From: Ruminococcus sp. | GTDB lineage: Bacteria; Bacillota; Clostridia; Oscillospirales; Ruminococcaceae | Assembly: GCA_015066745.1 (NCBI GenBank) | Contig: SVNW01000008.1 | Location: 1-64,000 of the forward strand | DNA: 64,000 nt | Direction of reading: 5' to 3' | Shown: positions 39,982-53,025 of the stretch, piece by piece | Position numbering within the stretch: position 1 is the stretch's first letter | Layout: every line of letters starts with the position of its first letter | Made by a program: the position numbers and the translations under genes | The notes under the pieces: generated by a model | Databases searched by the model: none | What the model was told of the DNA's origin: nothing | The model's input: only the letters and a program-made list of their open reading frames with translations

Positions 39982-40029
39982 AAAACGGTAAAACAAATTT
40001 TTAAAAAATTTCCCGAAAGGCTGAAAACA

Positions 40030-41091
40030 ATGAGCTATAAACTGAATAAAAAACTTGTAAATCTTGTTCCTTACGATCCGATATCAGGAAGCTATAAAAT
40101 AAGACTTGATGCAAATGAAAGCTGTTTTAACCTTTCTGATAGTTTAAAGAAAAAGATTACAGATGATATTTCAAAAATCGACTTCAACAGATACCCTGAC
40201 TGTCTTGCTACAAAACCTGTAAAGGCATTTTCAGAACTGTACAATATTTCTCCGGAGTATGTAAATGCCGGAAATGGTTCTGATGAACTTATCAGTATCA
40301 TAACAAGTTGCTTTTTTGAAGAAGGAGATACACTTGTAAATGTTTCTCACGATTTTTCGATGTATGAGTTTTACGGACAGCTTTATGGTATAAACGTAAA
40401 AACTTATCAGAAAGAAGAAGACCTCACTATAAATGCTGATAAACTTATTTTTTTCTGTAAAGAAAACAATGCAAAAGGGCTCATTTTCTCAAATCCATGT
40501 AACCCTACTTCAATAGGTCTTGCAAAAGATGAAGTTATGAAGATAATAAACGCTCTTCCTGATACACTTATTATTCTTGACGAAGCTTATATGGATTTCT
40601 GGAATCAGGCAGTTCTTCCCGATGCTCACAAATATGATAACCTGATAGTACTTAAAACCTGTTCAAAAGCAATAGGTCTTGCTGCTGTCAGATGCGGTTT
40701 TGCAGTAGCAGGCAATACAATATCCACAGCGATAAGAGCAGCAAAATCACCATACAACAATGACACAGTTGCTCAGACGATCGTTACAGATGTACTCTCA
40801 GAAAAAGAGTATCTTGAAGACTGCAAAAACGTGATCATAAAAAATACAAAGACTCTTCTTGACGGAATAACTTCAATTCAGACAAAATACAACTGTTTTG
40901 AATATATATATCCTACAGCAACAAACTTTGTATTTATCAAAACTGAAAAGTTTGAGGCAATCTACAAGTTTATGCTTGAAAATTCTATAGCTATAAGAAA
41001 ATTCAAGGGATTTATAAGAGTTACTTCAGGAACAGAGCAGGAAAACAGTGAATTTTTAAGTGTTCTTGAAAAATTTATAAAAGAAAATTAA
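40030..41091 (+). CDS. hisC: Histidinol-phosphate aminotransferase
   Basis: NAGNGSDELI, FSNPCNPTSIGL, LDEAYMDF, LKTCSKAIGLAAVRCGFAVAG. Confidence 0.95.
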   Translation: MSYKLNKKLVNLVPYDPISGSYKIRLDANESCFNLSDSLKKKITDDISKIDFNRYPDCLATKPVKAFSELYNISPEYVNAGNGSDELISIITSCFFEEGDTLVNVSHDFSMYEFYGQLYGINVKTYQKEEDLTINADKLIFFCKENNAKGLIFSNPCNPTSIGLAKDEVMKIINALPDTLIILDEAYMDFWNQAVLPDAHKYDNLIVLKTCSKAIGLAAVRCGFAVAGNTISTAIRAAKSPYNNDTVAQTIVTDVLSEKEYLEDCKNVIIKNTKTLLDGITSIQTKYNCFEYIYPTATNFVFIKTEKFEAIYKFMLENSIAIRKFKGFIRVTSGTEQENSEFLSVLEKFIKEN

Positions 41092-41105
41092 CGGAGGGCA
41101 GATAA

Positions 41106-41687
41106 ATGCGTACAGCCACTATAGAGCGTGTAACAGGTGAAACAAATATAAAAGTTACAGTTACTCTTGACGGAAAAGGAACAGCATCAATAGATACAGG
41201 TATCGGCTTTTTTGATCATATGCTGACAGCTCTTTCCGTACACAGCCGTATAAGTATGGATATAAAAGCAAAAGGTGATCTTCATGTTGACGGACATCAT
41301 ACTGTAGAAGATACAGGTATAGTTCTTGGACAGGCTATGGCACAGGCACTTGGCAATAAAAGCGGTATAGTACGCTATGGCTCAGCATACATTCCGATGG
41401 ACGAGGCTCTCGCTTTCTGTTCTCTTGATATAAGTAACAGACCTTTTCTTGTATTCAAAGGAAGTTTTACAAATCAGTACATAGGCAACTATGATGCATG
41501 CCTTACCGAAGAATTTTTCAGAGCATTCGCTTTTAATGCAGGAATAACACTTCATACTGATATGGTATACGGTACAAACGACCACCACAAATGTGAAGCT
41601 GTATTCAAAGCTGTTGCACACGCACTTAAGATGGCTACAGCTTTTGACGAAAGCGGAAAAACACTTTCTACAAAGGGGGTTCTCTGA
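41106..41687 (+). CDS. hisB: Imidazoleglycerol-phosphate dehydratase
   Basis: GIGFFDHMLTALSVHSRI, DLHVDGHHTVEDTGIVLGQA, GTNDHHKCEAVFKAVAHAL. Confidence 0.97.
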   Translation: MRTATIERVTGETNIKVTVTLDGKGTASIDTGIGFFDHMLTALSVHSRISMDIKAKGDLHVDGHHTVEDTGIVLGQAMAQALGNKSGIVRYGSAYIPMDEALAFCSLDISNRPFLVFKGSFTNQYIGNYDACLTEEFFRAFAFNAGITLHTDMVYGTNDHHKCEAVFKAVAHALKMATAFDESGKTLSTKGVL

Positions 41688-42292
41688 TGATTTCCATAAT
41701 TGACTACGGTGCAGGAAATATATTTAGTGTAAAAAATGCACTTGATTATCTTGGGCTTGAAAACAAACTTACAAAAGATAAGACTGAAATAGAAAATGCA
41801 GACGCTATTATTCTCCCCGGAGTAGGAGCATTTCCAAGTGCTATGAAAATGCTCGACAGCACAGGACTTGTAGAAACTCTCAAAGAACAGGCAAAGAAAA
41901 AACCTTTTCTCGGAATATGTCTTGGAATGCAGATGCTTTTTGAAAAAGGATACGAATTTGAAGAAGCAGATGGCCTGGGACTTATAAAAGGAAAAGTTGA
42001 TAAGATAGTTGCACCGGGTATGATAATACCTCATATGGGCTGGAACAAACTCGAATTTTTAAACGACTGTCCGCTTCTCGAAGGACTCACAGATGACGAA
42101 TATGTTTATTTTGTTCATTCATATCAGGCGTATTGCGATGACTCTGCTATATCCGCATATTGTGAATACAGCAGTAAAGTTCCGGCGCTGGTTTATGATG
42201 GTGCAAATGTTTACGGCGCACAGTTCCACCCGGAAAAGAGCGGAAAAACAGGTTTGCAGATATTAAAGAATTTCGGAGGACTTATAAAATGA
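41687..42292 (+). CDS. hisH: Imidazole glycerol phosphate synthase glutamine amidotransferase subunit
   Basis: IIDYGAGNIFSVKNAL, ILPGVGAF, FLGICLGMQMLFE, VYGAQFHPEKSG. Confidence 0.97.
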   Translation: MISIIDYGAGNIFSVKNALDYLGLENKLTKDKTEIENADAIILPGVGAFPSAMKMLDSTGLVETLKEQAKKKPFLGICLGMQMLFEKGYEFEEADGLGLIKGKVDKIVAPGMIIPHMGWNKLEFLNDCPLLEGLTDDEYVYFVHSYQAYCDDSAISAYCEYSSKVPALVYDGANVYGAQFHPEKSGKTGLQILKNFGGLIK

Positions 42293-43020
42293 TTATTCTT
42301 CCTGCTATTGATATAAAAGACGGAAACTGCGTAAGACTTTTCAAAGGTGACTTTAATACTGTAGAAAAAGTTGCTTCAGACTACCTTGAAACAGCAAAGG
42401 GCTTTGAAAAGGCAGGAGCAGAATGGATACACATGGTTGACCTTGACGGAGCAAAAGAAGGTCGTCCTGTAAACACAAAAATATATACCGATGTTGCAGA
42501 GAAAACAAATCTTAAAGTAGAACTCGGTGGTGGAATACGTAGTCTTGAAACTATTGATGAATATCTGAAAATGGGTATCGAAAGAGTAATACTCGGTTCA
42601 GTTGCTCTTAAAAACCCTAAGCTTGTAAAAGATGCTGTTGAAAAATTCGGAAGCGAAAAAATAGTTGTAGGAATTGATGCCATGAACGGAATGGTTGCTA
42701 CAGAAGGCTGGCTGGAATCCTCAGATGTAAACTATATACAGCTTGCAAACGAAATGATCTTATCAGGTGTAAAATATTTTATATTCACAGATATCTCAAA
42801 AGACGGCACACTTTCGGGTGTAAACCAAGAACAGCTCAAGGCACTTGCTGACGCTACAGAAGGCAGATGCAATATCGTTGCAAGTGGCGGAGTACATACA
42901 ATTGATGATATCAGGGCTTGCAAAGAAATGGGTCTCTACGGAACAATATGCGGAAAGTCCATCTACAAAGGAACTCTTGACCTTGAAGAAGCAATAAGAG
43001 TTGCAAAAGGAAAGGAGTAA
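42289..43020 (+). CDS. hisA: ProFAR isomerase
   Basis: [48 protein letters not shown]. Confidence 0.97.
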   Translation: MIILPAIDIKDGNCVRLFKGDFNTVEKVASDYLETAKGFEKAGAEWIHMVDLDGAKEGRPVNTKIYTDVAEKTNLKVELGGGIRSLETIDEYLKMGIERVILGSVALKNPKLVKDAVEKFGSEKIVVGIDAMNGMVATEGWLESSDVNYIQLANEMILSGVKYFIFTDISKDGTLSGVNQEQLKALADATEGRCNIVASGGVHTIDDIRACKEMGLYGTICGKSIYKGTLDLEEAIRVAKGKE

Positions 43021-43024
43021 ATAT

Positions 43025-43780
43025 ATGCTGGCAAAAAGAATTATTCCTTGTCTTGACGTAAGAAACGGAAAAGTTGTAAAAGGTGTAAACTTTGAAGGTA
43101 TAAAAGATGTCGGTGATCCGGTCGAATGTGCTGAAGAGTACAACAAACAGGGTGCAGATGAGATAGTGTTCTATGATATCACAGCCTCATATGAAGGGCG
43201 TGGCGTATTTTTAGACGTTGTAAGAGAAACAGCCAAGAAAGTTTTTGTTCCTCTCACAGTAGGCGGAGGAATAAAAGATGTAAACGACATTCGTGAAACA
43301 CTTCGTGCAGGTGCCGATAAAGTTTCAGTAAACTCACAGGCAGTAAAAAATCCACAGCTCATAAAAGAAGGTGCTGACATATTCGGAAGCCAGTGCATTT
43401 GTGTCGGAATAGATGCCAAGAAAATTGCAGATAATAAATGGACTGTATATATAAACGGTGGCAGAGTTGACATGGGTATAGACCTGATCGACTGGGTAAA
43501 ACAGATAGAACAGCTCGGTGCAGGAGAAATCTGTCTTAACTCCATAGATGCCGATGGTACAAAAGAAGGCTTTGATATTGATATGCTCAAAGCTGTATGT
43601 AACGCTTGTACTATCCCTGTTATCGCAAGTGGCGGTGCCGGAAAGATAAATGACTTTGCAGAAGTTTTTGAAAAGACAGGTGCTACAGCAGCTCTTGCCG
43701 CTTCACTGTTTCATTTCAAGGAACTTACTGTACAGGAAGTAAAACAGTACTGTCGCAGTAAAGGCGTAATCGTACGTTAA
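43025..43780 (+). CDS. hisF: Imidazole glycerol phosphate synthase cyclase subunit
   Basis: [47 protein letters not shown]; start ATG 43025. Confidence 0.97.
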   Translation: MLAKRIIPCLDVRNGKVVKGVNFEGIKDVGDPVECAEEYNKQGADEIVFYDITASYEGRGVFLDVVRETAKKVFVPLTVGGGIKDVNDIRETLRAGADKVSVNSQAVKNPQLIKEGADIFGSQCICVGIDAKKIADNKWTVYINGGRVDMGIDLIDWVKQIEQLGAGEICLNSIDADGTKEGFDIDMLKAVCNACTIPVIASGGAGKINDFAEVFEKTGATAALAASLFHFKELTVQEVKQYCRSKGVIVR

Positions 43781-43794
43781 TGGAGGATAAGGCT

Positions 43795-44127
43795 ATGACC
43801 AATATAAATGAAAATAATCTTGATAAGTTTTTTGAAAAAGGTGAACTTATACCTGCAATATGCTATGATGTAAATACAAAAACAGTACTTATGCTTGCAT
43901 ATATGAATAAGGAAAGCCTTAAAAAGACACTCGAAACAGGATACACATGGTTCTGGAGCCGTTCAAGACAGGAGTACTGGAACAAAGGTGCAACATCGGG
44001 ACATCTTCAGAAAGTTGTTTCAATATTTGGTGACTGCGATAATGACACACTTCTTGTTAATGTCGAACAGACAGGTGTTGCTTGTCATACAGGCAGTTAT
44101 TCATGCTTTTTTAATCAGATTTATTAA
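43795..44127 (+). CDS. hisI: Phosphoribosyl-AMP cyclohydrolase
   Basis: [50 protein letters not shown]; start ATG 43795. Confidence 0.95.
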   Translation: MTNINENNLDKFFEKGELIPAICYDVNTKTVLMLAYMNKESLKKTLETGYTWFWSRSRQEYWNKGATSGHLQKVVSIFGDCDNDTLLVNVEQTGVACHTGSYSCFFNQIY

Positions 44128-44156
44128 TAAAATATTTTTACGGAGGATATAACGTT

Positions 44157-44513
44157 ATGAACGAACTTCAGGAATTATACAATGTAGTAATGAGCAGAAA
44201 AAATGACTACGAAACAAATACAGACCTTTCTTCAGATGAAATGAAGAAAAAATCATATACTTGCTATCTTTTCTCACAGGGACAGGATAAGATACTCAAA
44301 AAATGCGGTGAAGAATGCTCTGAAATGATAATCGCTGCAAAGAACAACGATAATGACGAGTTAAAAAACGAGATCGCAGACCTTTTCTATCATGTAATGG
44401 TTCTTTGCGCTCAGCAGAACCTTCCTTTCTCAGAAGTTGAAGAAGTACTTCACGAAAGAAGTAAAAAGATAGGTAACCTCAAGCAGTTCAAGGTAACTGA
44501 TAAAAATACCTGA
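44157..44513 (+). CDS. hisE: Phosphoribosyl-ATP pyrophosphatase
   Basis: SYTCYLFSQGQDKILKKCGEECSEMIIAAKNND...EIADLFYHVMVL. Confidence 0.93.
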   Translation: MNELQELYNVVMSRKNDYETNTDLSSDEMKKKSYTCYLFSQGQDKILKKCGEECSEMIIAAKNNDNDELKNEIADLFYHVMVLCAQQNLPFSEVEEVLHERSKKIGNLKQFKVTDKNT

Positions 44514-44586
44514 TTAAAACATATATAAGTCATTTTAAGCGTCAGGTCTCGGCTTGACGCTAATCTTGATAATGGGAAAAATATAG

Positions 44587-47135
<2,549 letters not shown>

Positions 47136-47182
47136 GTAAATTTTGCTGTTTCTTTACCTTGATAAATGTTATAATTAATAAT

Positions 47183-47225
47183 ATAGCGGACGTAATTGAT
47201 TTAAAATTTTAAAAACGTCCGCTAT
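47183..47225. promoter_or_regulatory. 11-bp perfect inverted repeat in the kdpD-like leader
   Basis: ATAGCGGACGT - 21 nt - ACGTCCGCTAT; no clear T-run. Confidence 0.4.
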
Positions 47226-47234
47226 GATAATGCT

Positions 47235-48326
47235 ATGGTAAAAAAGAGAAGTAAAAATATGAAAAGTAATAAAAAAGAAATTATAAAAAATACTCTCATA
47301 TCCATATTTATATTATCCGTCGCATCAGTTACAGTTATTTTACTTCAAAAAATAAGTAACTCGCAGTCCACTGTACCAATGATCTACGTGCTGGCAGTGT
47401 TTATTGCAGCACTTACTACAAAAGGATATTTATATGGATTTTTCGCTTCATTGATGAGTGTGCTTATTGTAAACTTTGCTTTTACATTTCCGTATTTTGA
47501 GTTTAATTTTTCAATATATGAAAATCTGGTATCCGCTTTTATAATGCTTATAGTTGCAGCATCGACCAGTACACTTACTGCAAAAATAAAAGAACAGGAA
47601 AAACTTCGTGCAGAAACAAATACTGAAAAAATGCGTGCAAATTTACTGCGTGCTATTTCTCATGATCTCAGAACACCGCTTACAACTATATACGGTTCAT
47701 GTTCTGCTATAATTGAAAATTATGATTCATTAAGCAAAGAAAACAAAGTACGATTACTTAGTGAAATGCGTGAGGACTCAGAAAATCTGATACGAATAGT
47801 CGAAAATCTTCTTTCAGTAACAAGAGTACGTGAGGGAAGTGTTAAAATACAAAAAACACCTACTATGATCGAAGAACTCATAGATTCTGTACTGATAAAA
47901 TTTCATAAAACCTATAAAGATCAGGAAGTAACTGTAAACATACCCGATGATTTTATATTTATTCCGGTAGATGCTCTTCTGATAGAACAAGTACTTATAA
48001 ATATTCTTGAAAACGCCATGCATCACGCTACGGGAATGACAGAACTCAATATATCGGTTCACACCAAAAATAACAATGCGGTTTTTGAAATCACTGACAA
48101 CGGATGCGGTATTCCTAAAAATAAACTAAGCAATATATTCAAACAACAGTTTGAAAGTAGCGGAACTTTTTCAGACAGCAACAGAAAAGGAATGGGAATA
48201 GGATTGTCTGTTTGTTCAGCAATAATAAACGCACATGGCGGAACGATAGAAGCTGAAAACCGCAAAAACGGTGGCGCTTTATTCCGCATAACTTTAAAGA
48301 TGGAGGAATCTGATTATGAGCAGTAA
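47235..48326 (+). CDS. KdpD-like sensor histidine kinase lacking the N-terminal KdpD/Usp domains
   Basis: DUF4118-type TM block (MIYVLAVFIAALTTKGYLYGFFASLMSVLIVNFAFTFPYFEF), H-box LLRAISHDLRTPLTTIYGSCSAI. Confidence 0.85.
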   Translation: MVKKRSKNMKSNKKEIIKNTLISIFILSVASVTVILLQKISNSQSTVPMIYVLAVFIAALTTKGYLYGFFASLMSVLIVNFAFTFPYFEFNFSIYENLVSAFIMLIVAASTSTLTAKIKEQEKLRAETNTEKMRANLLRAISHDLRTPLTTIYGSCSAIIENYDSLSKENKVRLLSEMREDSENLIRIVENLLSVTRVREGSVKIQKTPTMIEELIDSVLIKFHKTYKDQEVTVNIPDDFIFIPVDALLIEQVLINILENAMHHATGMTELNISVHTKNNNAVFEITDNGCGIPKNKLSNIFKQQFESSGTFSDSNRKGMGIGLSVCSAIINAHGGTIEAENRKNGGALFRITLKMEESDYEQ

Positions 48327-49026
48327 TCGTTATAAAGTACTCGTTATAGAAGATGAACCAAAAATAAGAAGCTTTGTCAAAACTGTTCTTGAAACAAATG
48401 ATTATAAGATGATACCGGCCGATACATATGCTATGGGAACTACGATGTTCATGTCACACACTCCCGATATAGTTATTCTTGACCTTGGTCTTCCAGATGC
48501 TGACGGAATAGATTTTATCTCATTTGTGAGAAAAACTTCAGCTGTTCCTATAATTGTGCTGTCTGCCAGAACAGGAGAGCAAGATAAAGTATCTGCACTT
48601 GATATGGGAGCAAATGATTATATTACCAAGCCTTTTGGTACGGCAGAACTTCTTGCACGTATACGTGCCGCTCTAAGAAACAGTCGTTTCGGAAAACTTC
48701 CTGAAGCTGCACTGATAGGAAAATTTGTTCTGCATGATATGACAATAGACTATGATAAAAGAACAGTCTATATAAAAGGCGTTGATGCAAATCTTACGCA
48801 GACAGAATATAATATAATTTCTCTGCTTTCAGAACATACCGGAAAGGTGCTGACATATACATCAATAATAAAAGCCGTATGGGGATATCCCGATACAGGA
48901 AGCACAAAAAAACTTCAGGTAAATATGGCAAACATACGCAAAAAATTAGGTATCAAACCGGGAGATAATAAATATATAATAAACGAACTCGGTGTAGGTT
49001 ACAGAATGTGCGATCAAAATGAATAA
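48316..49026 (+). CDS. KdpE-like response regulator
   Basis: VLVIEDEPKIRSFVKTVLETNDYK, VILDLGLPDADGIDFI, NDYITKPFGTAELLARIRAALR, winged helix. Confidence 0.9.
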   Translation: MSSNRYKVLVIEDEPKIRSFVKTVLETNDYKMIPADTYAMGTTMFMSHTPDIVILDLGLPDADGIDFISFVRKTSAVPIIVLSARTGEQDKVSALDMGANDYITKPFGTAELLARIRAALRNSRFGKLPEAALIGKFVLHDMTIDYDKRTVYIKGVDANLTQTEYNIISLLSEHTGKVLTYTSIIKAVWGYPDTGSTKKLQVNMANIRKKLGIKPGDNKYIINELGVGYRMCDQNE

Positions 49027-49032
49027 GTAAAA

Positions 49033-49082
49033 TCCGTAAAAACAACATATATGATTTAGTGTTGTTTTTACGGATTATTTTT
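49033..49082. terminator. Intrinsic terminator
   Basis: AATCCGTAAAAACAACA...TGTTGTTTTTACGGATTATTTTT. Confidence 0.8.
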
Positions 49083-49086
49083 ATAA

Positions 49087-52053
49087 TTAAAATTCTAATG
49101 TAAATATATCGGTAAGATAGTTTTCAGCTACAATGCCCTGACGGTCTGCAATAACATATTCAAGTGATGTTTGTGTTTTTATTCTGACATACACCGAAGC
49201 GTTATCAAAAAGATCTTTTATCCTTATTATTTTTTTATTTGTGTTCTGTATCGGAATTTTGTTTTCTTCTGCTTCCGACATATCAGTATAATACATTTCT
49301 ATTCTGGAAACATCAGCCTGAGCAAATTCTATCCATGAAGATCTGAGATTTTTACTTACTATATCGCAGATAAAGCTGTCATCTTCGCAATGACCGAGAT
49401 TAAATAAAAACAAAGGCTCATCTTCATTTTCTACTTTTGAAACTATTTTTATTCTTGAACCTACACGACCTTTGATTATTCCGTATGCTACTCCTGTTTT
49501 TCCGGTAGGCCCCGAAAGATCACCTGCAACGGCATTTATTCCGTTTCTGCGTTGTATTTCAACTGCTTCATCTGTACCAAGTGACGGATATATATGAAAT
49601 ATACTTTCCTGCGAATATCCGCCTGCTTTAAAAGCATTTGAAAAATTCTTAGCATATTTGTCAAAAAGCTTTCTTAAAACAGGAGATTTACCTGAGTTTC
49701 CTGCAAGAAAAATTTCTATGCCGTTTGACGCAATGAGTTTTTCTTCGGAAAAAGAATTTGCAAGAGCGGAAAAGAACTGTCTTACGCCACGTTCGATACG
49801 CTCTTCGATTATCATATCAAGTTTTATATCTATGCCAAGTTTTTCGTTGTATATATCAAGCTCAAAATCAGGTATGAGCTGACCTGTATTATCAAACAGA
49901 TCAACACGTATAAATCCTTTTTCTATATGAGAAAGTGTTTCTGATTCTTTGCCTTTCAATGCTGTGATCTCACTACGGTCACAACCGAGGTATTCCCAGT
50001 ACGGACGTAATTTTTCCATAAGTTGTTTCATATTTCTCTTGGCTTTTCTTGAAGAAGAAATAAGCGTTTCAGAGCCCAGAAATACTTCACATTCGGGTGG
50101 ACAAGTGAATTGAATGCCGTTAAAATCTGATTTTTTAAGAAGCTTTTGATAATTTGTGCGGAATATCCTATACGCGAGAAGCTCAAGGATATTCTCTCCG
50201 CCAAGATATCTGTCACCGCCGTAATTTACGTAGCTGATGGCATAATCATATTTCTTTTTCTCACTTATATCAGCTCGTGAATATGTGCCAAAGCTGAAAT
50301 CTGTTGTACCTCCGCCAAAATCAAAAACACCATACAGATATTCCTGATTTTCCTTTGGTTTAAGTCCGAATTCGGTAAAAGCAGTTATAGCATATGCTAC
50401 CGGTTCACTGACTCCACCTGTTACGCTGAACATATTCATAAAATAATCATTTTCGATTATAGTACGTGGCAGAGATTTTTTCAGACCGTTTTCAAAACTT
50501 TTGAGAATCTTATTTCTCAGTGGTTTCTGATAGGTGATAGGAAAGGAGAGTACATAATCAAGATATATGCCATTATGCATATTGTTTATATAAAGACCAA
50601 GATAATAAGCGTATATTTCAATAGGGTCAAAGATATTTTCTTCTTCGGACATATACGGCATGAGTTCATACTCGTTTTCGCACTGATCTTTTATTGTGAC
50701 TATCCGATATTTTTCAGAATCCGCACACCATTGTTTCAAATCATAAAAGTAAGAATAAAAATCATCTGAAATTCTGCCCGAAGTCATATCATTATAGGCG
50801 GTATGAGAAACCGTTATATCTGCCCATTCCGTTTCAGGCCGTCCTTCTCTCGATTTGTAACACTTCAAAAAATTTTCAAGATTTTTTATTTCCATTACAG
50901 TCGGGTTTTCATATTGTTCAAGAGTTATTTGGGCACTCATTGTACCAAGTCCGACTCTCATAGGCATAATACTGTCATTTCCGTTCTGATATACTATTAT
51001 TGTACTCTTTGTACCAAAATCTATTCCTACTATACCGTCTTCCTTTACATCGACTGAAGGGTCACGTCCTACAAAATTAAAGTTTGTATGTATACGTACT
51101 TTTCCTTCATATTCTCCTTCGTCACCCCAGAATTCCCACATACCTTCATTTGGGTCAGTAAGACGTTTTTGGTCATATTCTTCTATAGAAGCACGTATCT
51201 TATCACATTCAAGAGCTTTTTTAAGATATTTTTCTATATGCGATTCTTCAAGAACAACAGGTTCGGTCTGAGAAAATTTTCGTATGTTATATTCAAAATC
51301 ACTTCGTTTAAATGATACCCCAAAAATATCTTCTATCTTATCATCAAGAACATCGTTTTTAAACTTTTCTGTAAATGAAATAAAATTATCATCAAATTCT
51401 ATATACTGCGAAGAATACAAGCCTTTTAATATTTTAAAAATAGAATTGCCGGGTTCGGATAACGTTTCAGGCAAGATATCATACATGATAAAATTTTCAA
51501 TAGGGGATCTGCCCTGCATATCAAATACAGGTATCTTTAAGCCATATCCCCAACTGCATGACGGACAGTTGTTATGAAAGTTTTTATAACAGCATGAATG
51601 ATTTCCCTGGGTATTCATACATTCATAAGTCTCATCTTCGTTATTCATGTATCTGACTACACAGTGATTGTTTCCGGCAGATGTAAACCATATATCATCA
51701 ACAAAAAAAGGATTTTCACTGCGGTTAAGGTAAAACAGTTCATATGCTTCCTGTTCTTTCATAACTCTTCCGTTAAATATCCCGAATTTATTACTGAACT
51801 TATTTTCATTTACAACAGAACATCTGAACATCGTTATATCAGGCAATAAGATATTATATTTTCTGATATAGTATATATCCTGACCGTCTATTTTTATCCA
51901 TAAAGGCATAGAGTCCATTTCTTCGTAAACTTTTGTTATGCATTCATTAAGTTTACTTTCTATTTCATCTATCCTCAATTTACACTGGATCTCTGCAAAA
52001 GACTCAAAAAATTTTTCATCTACCCATAGTTGATTTGTACTGCGAGTGTACAT
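49087..52053 (-). CDS. Large Hsp70/actin-fold ATPase-like protein (988 aa) with long N-terminal extension
   Basis: Phosphate-1-like VGIDFGTKSTIIVYQNG and phosphate-2-like GVFDFGGGTTDFSFGTY; upstream Cys-rich CMNTQGNHSCCYKNFHNNCPSCSWGYG. Confidence 0.75.
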   Translation of the reverse strand: MYTRSTNQLWVDEKFFESFAEIQCKLRIDEIESKLNECITKVYEEMDSMPLWIKIDGQDIYYIRKYNILLPDITMFRCSVVNENKFSNKFGIFNGRVMKEQEAYELFYLNRSENPFFVDDIWFTSAGNNHCVVRYMNNEDETYECMNTQGNHSCCYKNFHNNCPSCSWGYGLKIPVFDMQGRSPIENFIMYDILPETLSEPGNSIFKILKGLYSSQYIEFDDNFISFTEKFKNDVLDDKIEDIFGVSFKRSDFEYNIRKFSQTEPVVLEESHIEKYLKKALECDKIRASIEEYDQKRLTDPNEGMWEFWGDEGEYEGKVRIHTNFNFVGRDPSVDVKEDGIVGIDFGTKSTIIVYQNGNDSIMPMRVGLGTMSAQITLEQYENPTVMEIKNLENFLKCYKSREGRPETEWADITVSHTAYNDMTSGRISDDFYSYFYDLKQWCADSEKYRIVTIKDQCENEYELMPYMSEEENIFDPIEIYAYYLGLYINNMHNGIYLDYVLSFPITYQKPLRNKILKSFENGLKKSLPRTIIENDYFMNMFSVTGGVSEPVAYAITAFTEFGLKPKENQEYLYGVFDFGGGTTDFSFGTYSRADISEKKKYDYAISYVNYGGDRYLGGENILELLAYRIFRTNYQKLLKKSDFNGIQFTCPPECEVFLGSETLISSSRKAKRNMKQLMEKLRPYWEYLGCDRSEITALKGKESETLSHIEKGFIRVDLFDNTGQLIPDFELDIYNEKLGIDIKLDMIIEERIERGVRQFFSALANSFSEEKLIASNGIEIFLAGNSGKSPVLRKLFDKYAKNFSNAFKAGGYSQESIFHIYPSLGTDEAVEIQRRNGINAVAGDLSGPTGKTGVAYGIIKGRVGSRIKIVSKVENEDEPLFLFNLGHCEDDSFICDIVSKNLRSSWIEFAQADVSRIEMYYTDMSEAEENKIPIQNTNKKIIRIKDLFDNASVYVRIKTQTSLEYVIADRQGIVAENYLTDIFTLEF

Positions 52054-52180
52054 CTCTATCCCCCCATACCATAAAACTCTTACTTATAATTTTACTATAC
52101 ATACTCAGATTTGTCAATCACAATCTTTAGATTTCTGGCATATTATGGGGTGTAACGTTTTGTGAAAGGCGGGTGATGTT

Positions 52181-52975
52181 TTGAGTTATGCATTGGAAGC
52201 GTTGGTTGCAACTCTTTTTACATGGAGCATAACAGCAGCCGGTGCAGGGCTTGTATTTATATTTAAAAGACCCGGAAAAAATCTTATGGATGCAATGCTT
52301 GGCTTTGCAGGCGGTGTAATGATCGCGGCTTCTTTCTGGTCACTTCTTGCTCCGGCTATTGAAATGGCAGAGGATCTTGGAATGATTTCGTGGCTCATTG
52401 CTTTTACAGGATTTATCAGTGGTGGTACATTATTATTTTTAGGTGATAAGTTATTTGATAAGATAATGACTAAGGAAAAAATCTCTAAAAAAAATAATCT
52501 AGATAAATGCAGTCTGAAAAGATGTCTTATGCTTATTTTCTCTATCACTATGCATAATATTCCTGAAGGTATGGCTATAGGTGTAGCATTCGGTGCATTA
52601 GCTTATGACAACAGTAACAGTGCGCATGTAGGTGCGTGTCTGTTAGCTTTGGGAATAGGATTTCAGAATTTTCCCGAAGGTACAGCGATAAGCCTTCCGC
52701 TCAGAAGGGAAGGGTTTTCTCCTAAAAAGGCATTTCTTTACGGTCAGCTCAGCGGTGTGGTTGAACCACTGTCCGGATTTATCGGTGCTTTGCTTGTAAT
52801 GAAAATACGTATGTTACTTCCTTTTCTTCTTGCATTCGCGGCAGGTGCTATGATTTATGTAGTTGTCGAAGAAATCATACCGGAAAGTCAGACAAATGAG
52901 AAAAAAGACAGAATGGCTATGTTTACCCTTATAGGATTTTCATTGATGATGATACTTGATACTGCTTTAGGCTAA
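52181..52975 (+). CDS. ZIP-family metal transporter
   Basis: MHNIPEGMAIGVAFGALAY, GIGFQNFPEGTAISLPLRREG, FAAGAMIYVVVEEIIPES; TTG start. Confidence 0.93.
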   Translation: MSYALEALVATLFTWSITAAGAGLVFIFKRPGKNLMDAMLGFAGGVMIAASFWSLLAPAIEMAEDLGMISWLIAFTGFISGGTLLFLGDKLFDKIMTKEKISKKNNLDKCSLKRCLMLIFSITMHNIPEGMAIGVAFGALAYDNSNSAHVGACLLALGIGFQNFPEGTAISLPLRREGFSPKKAFLYGQLSGVVEPLSGFIGALLVMKIRMLLPFLLAFAAGAMIYVVVEEIIPESQTNEKKDRMAMFTLIGFSLMMILDTALG

Positions 52976-53025
52976 AAAAACAAGGCGTTAATTACCGATG
53001 TGGAAATTAACGCCTTAACTTTATC
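52974..53025. terminator. Bidirectional intrinsic terminator
   Basis: AAGGCGTTAATT...AATTAACGCCTT. Confidence 0.8.

Noticed and set aside
44537-44559. GCGTCA...TGACGC hairpin between hisE and ligA as terminator
   Set aside because: Short 6-bp stem and no T-run; not confident enough to annotate.
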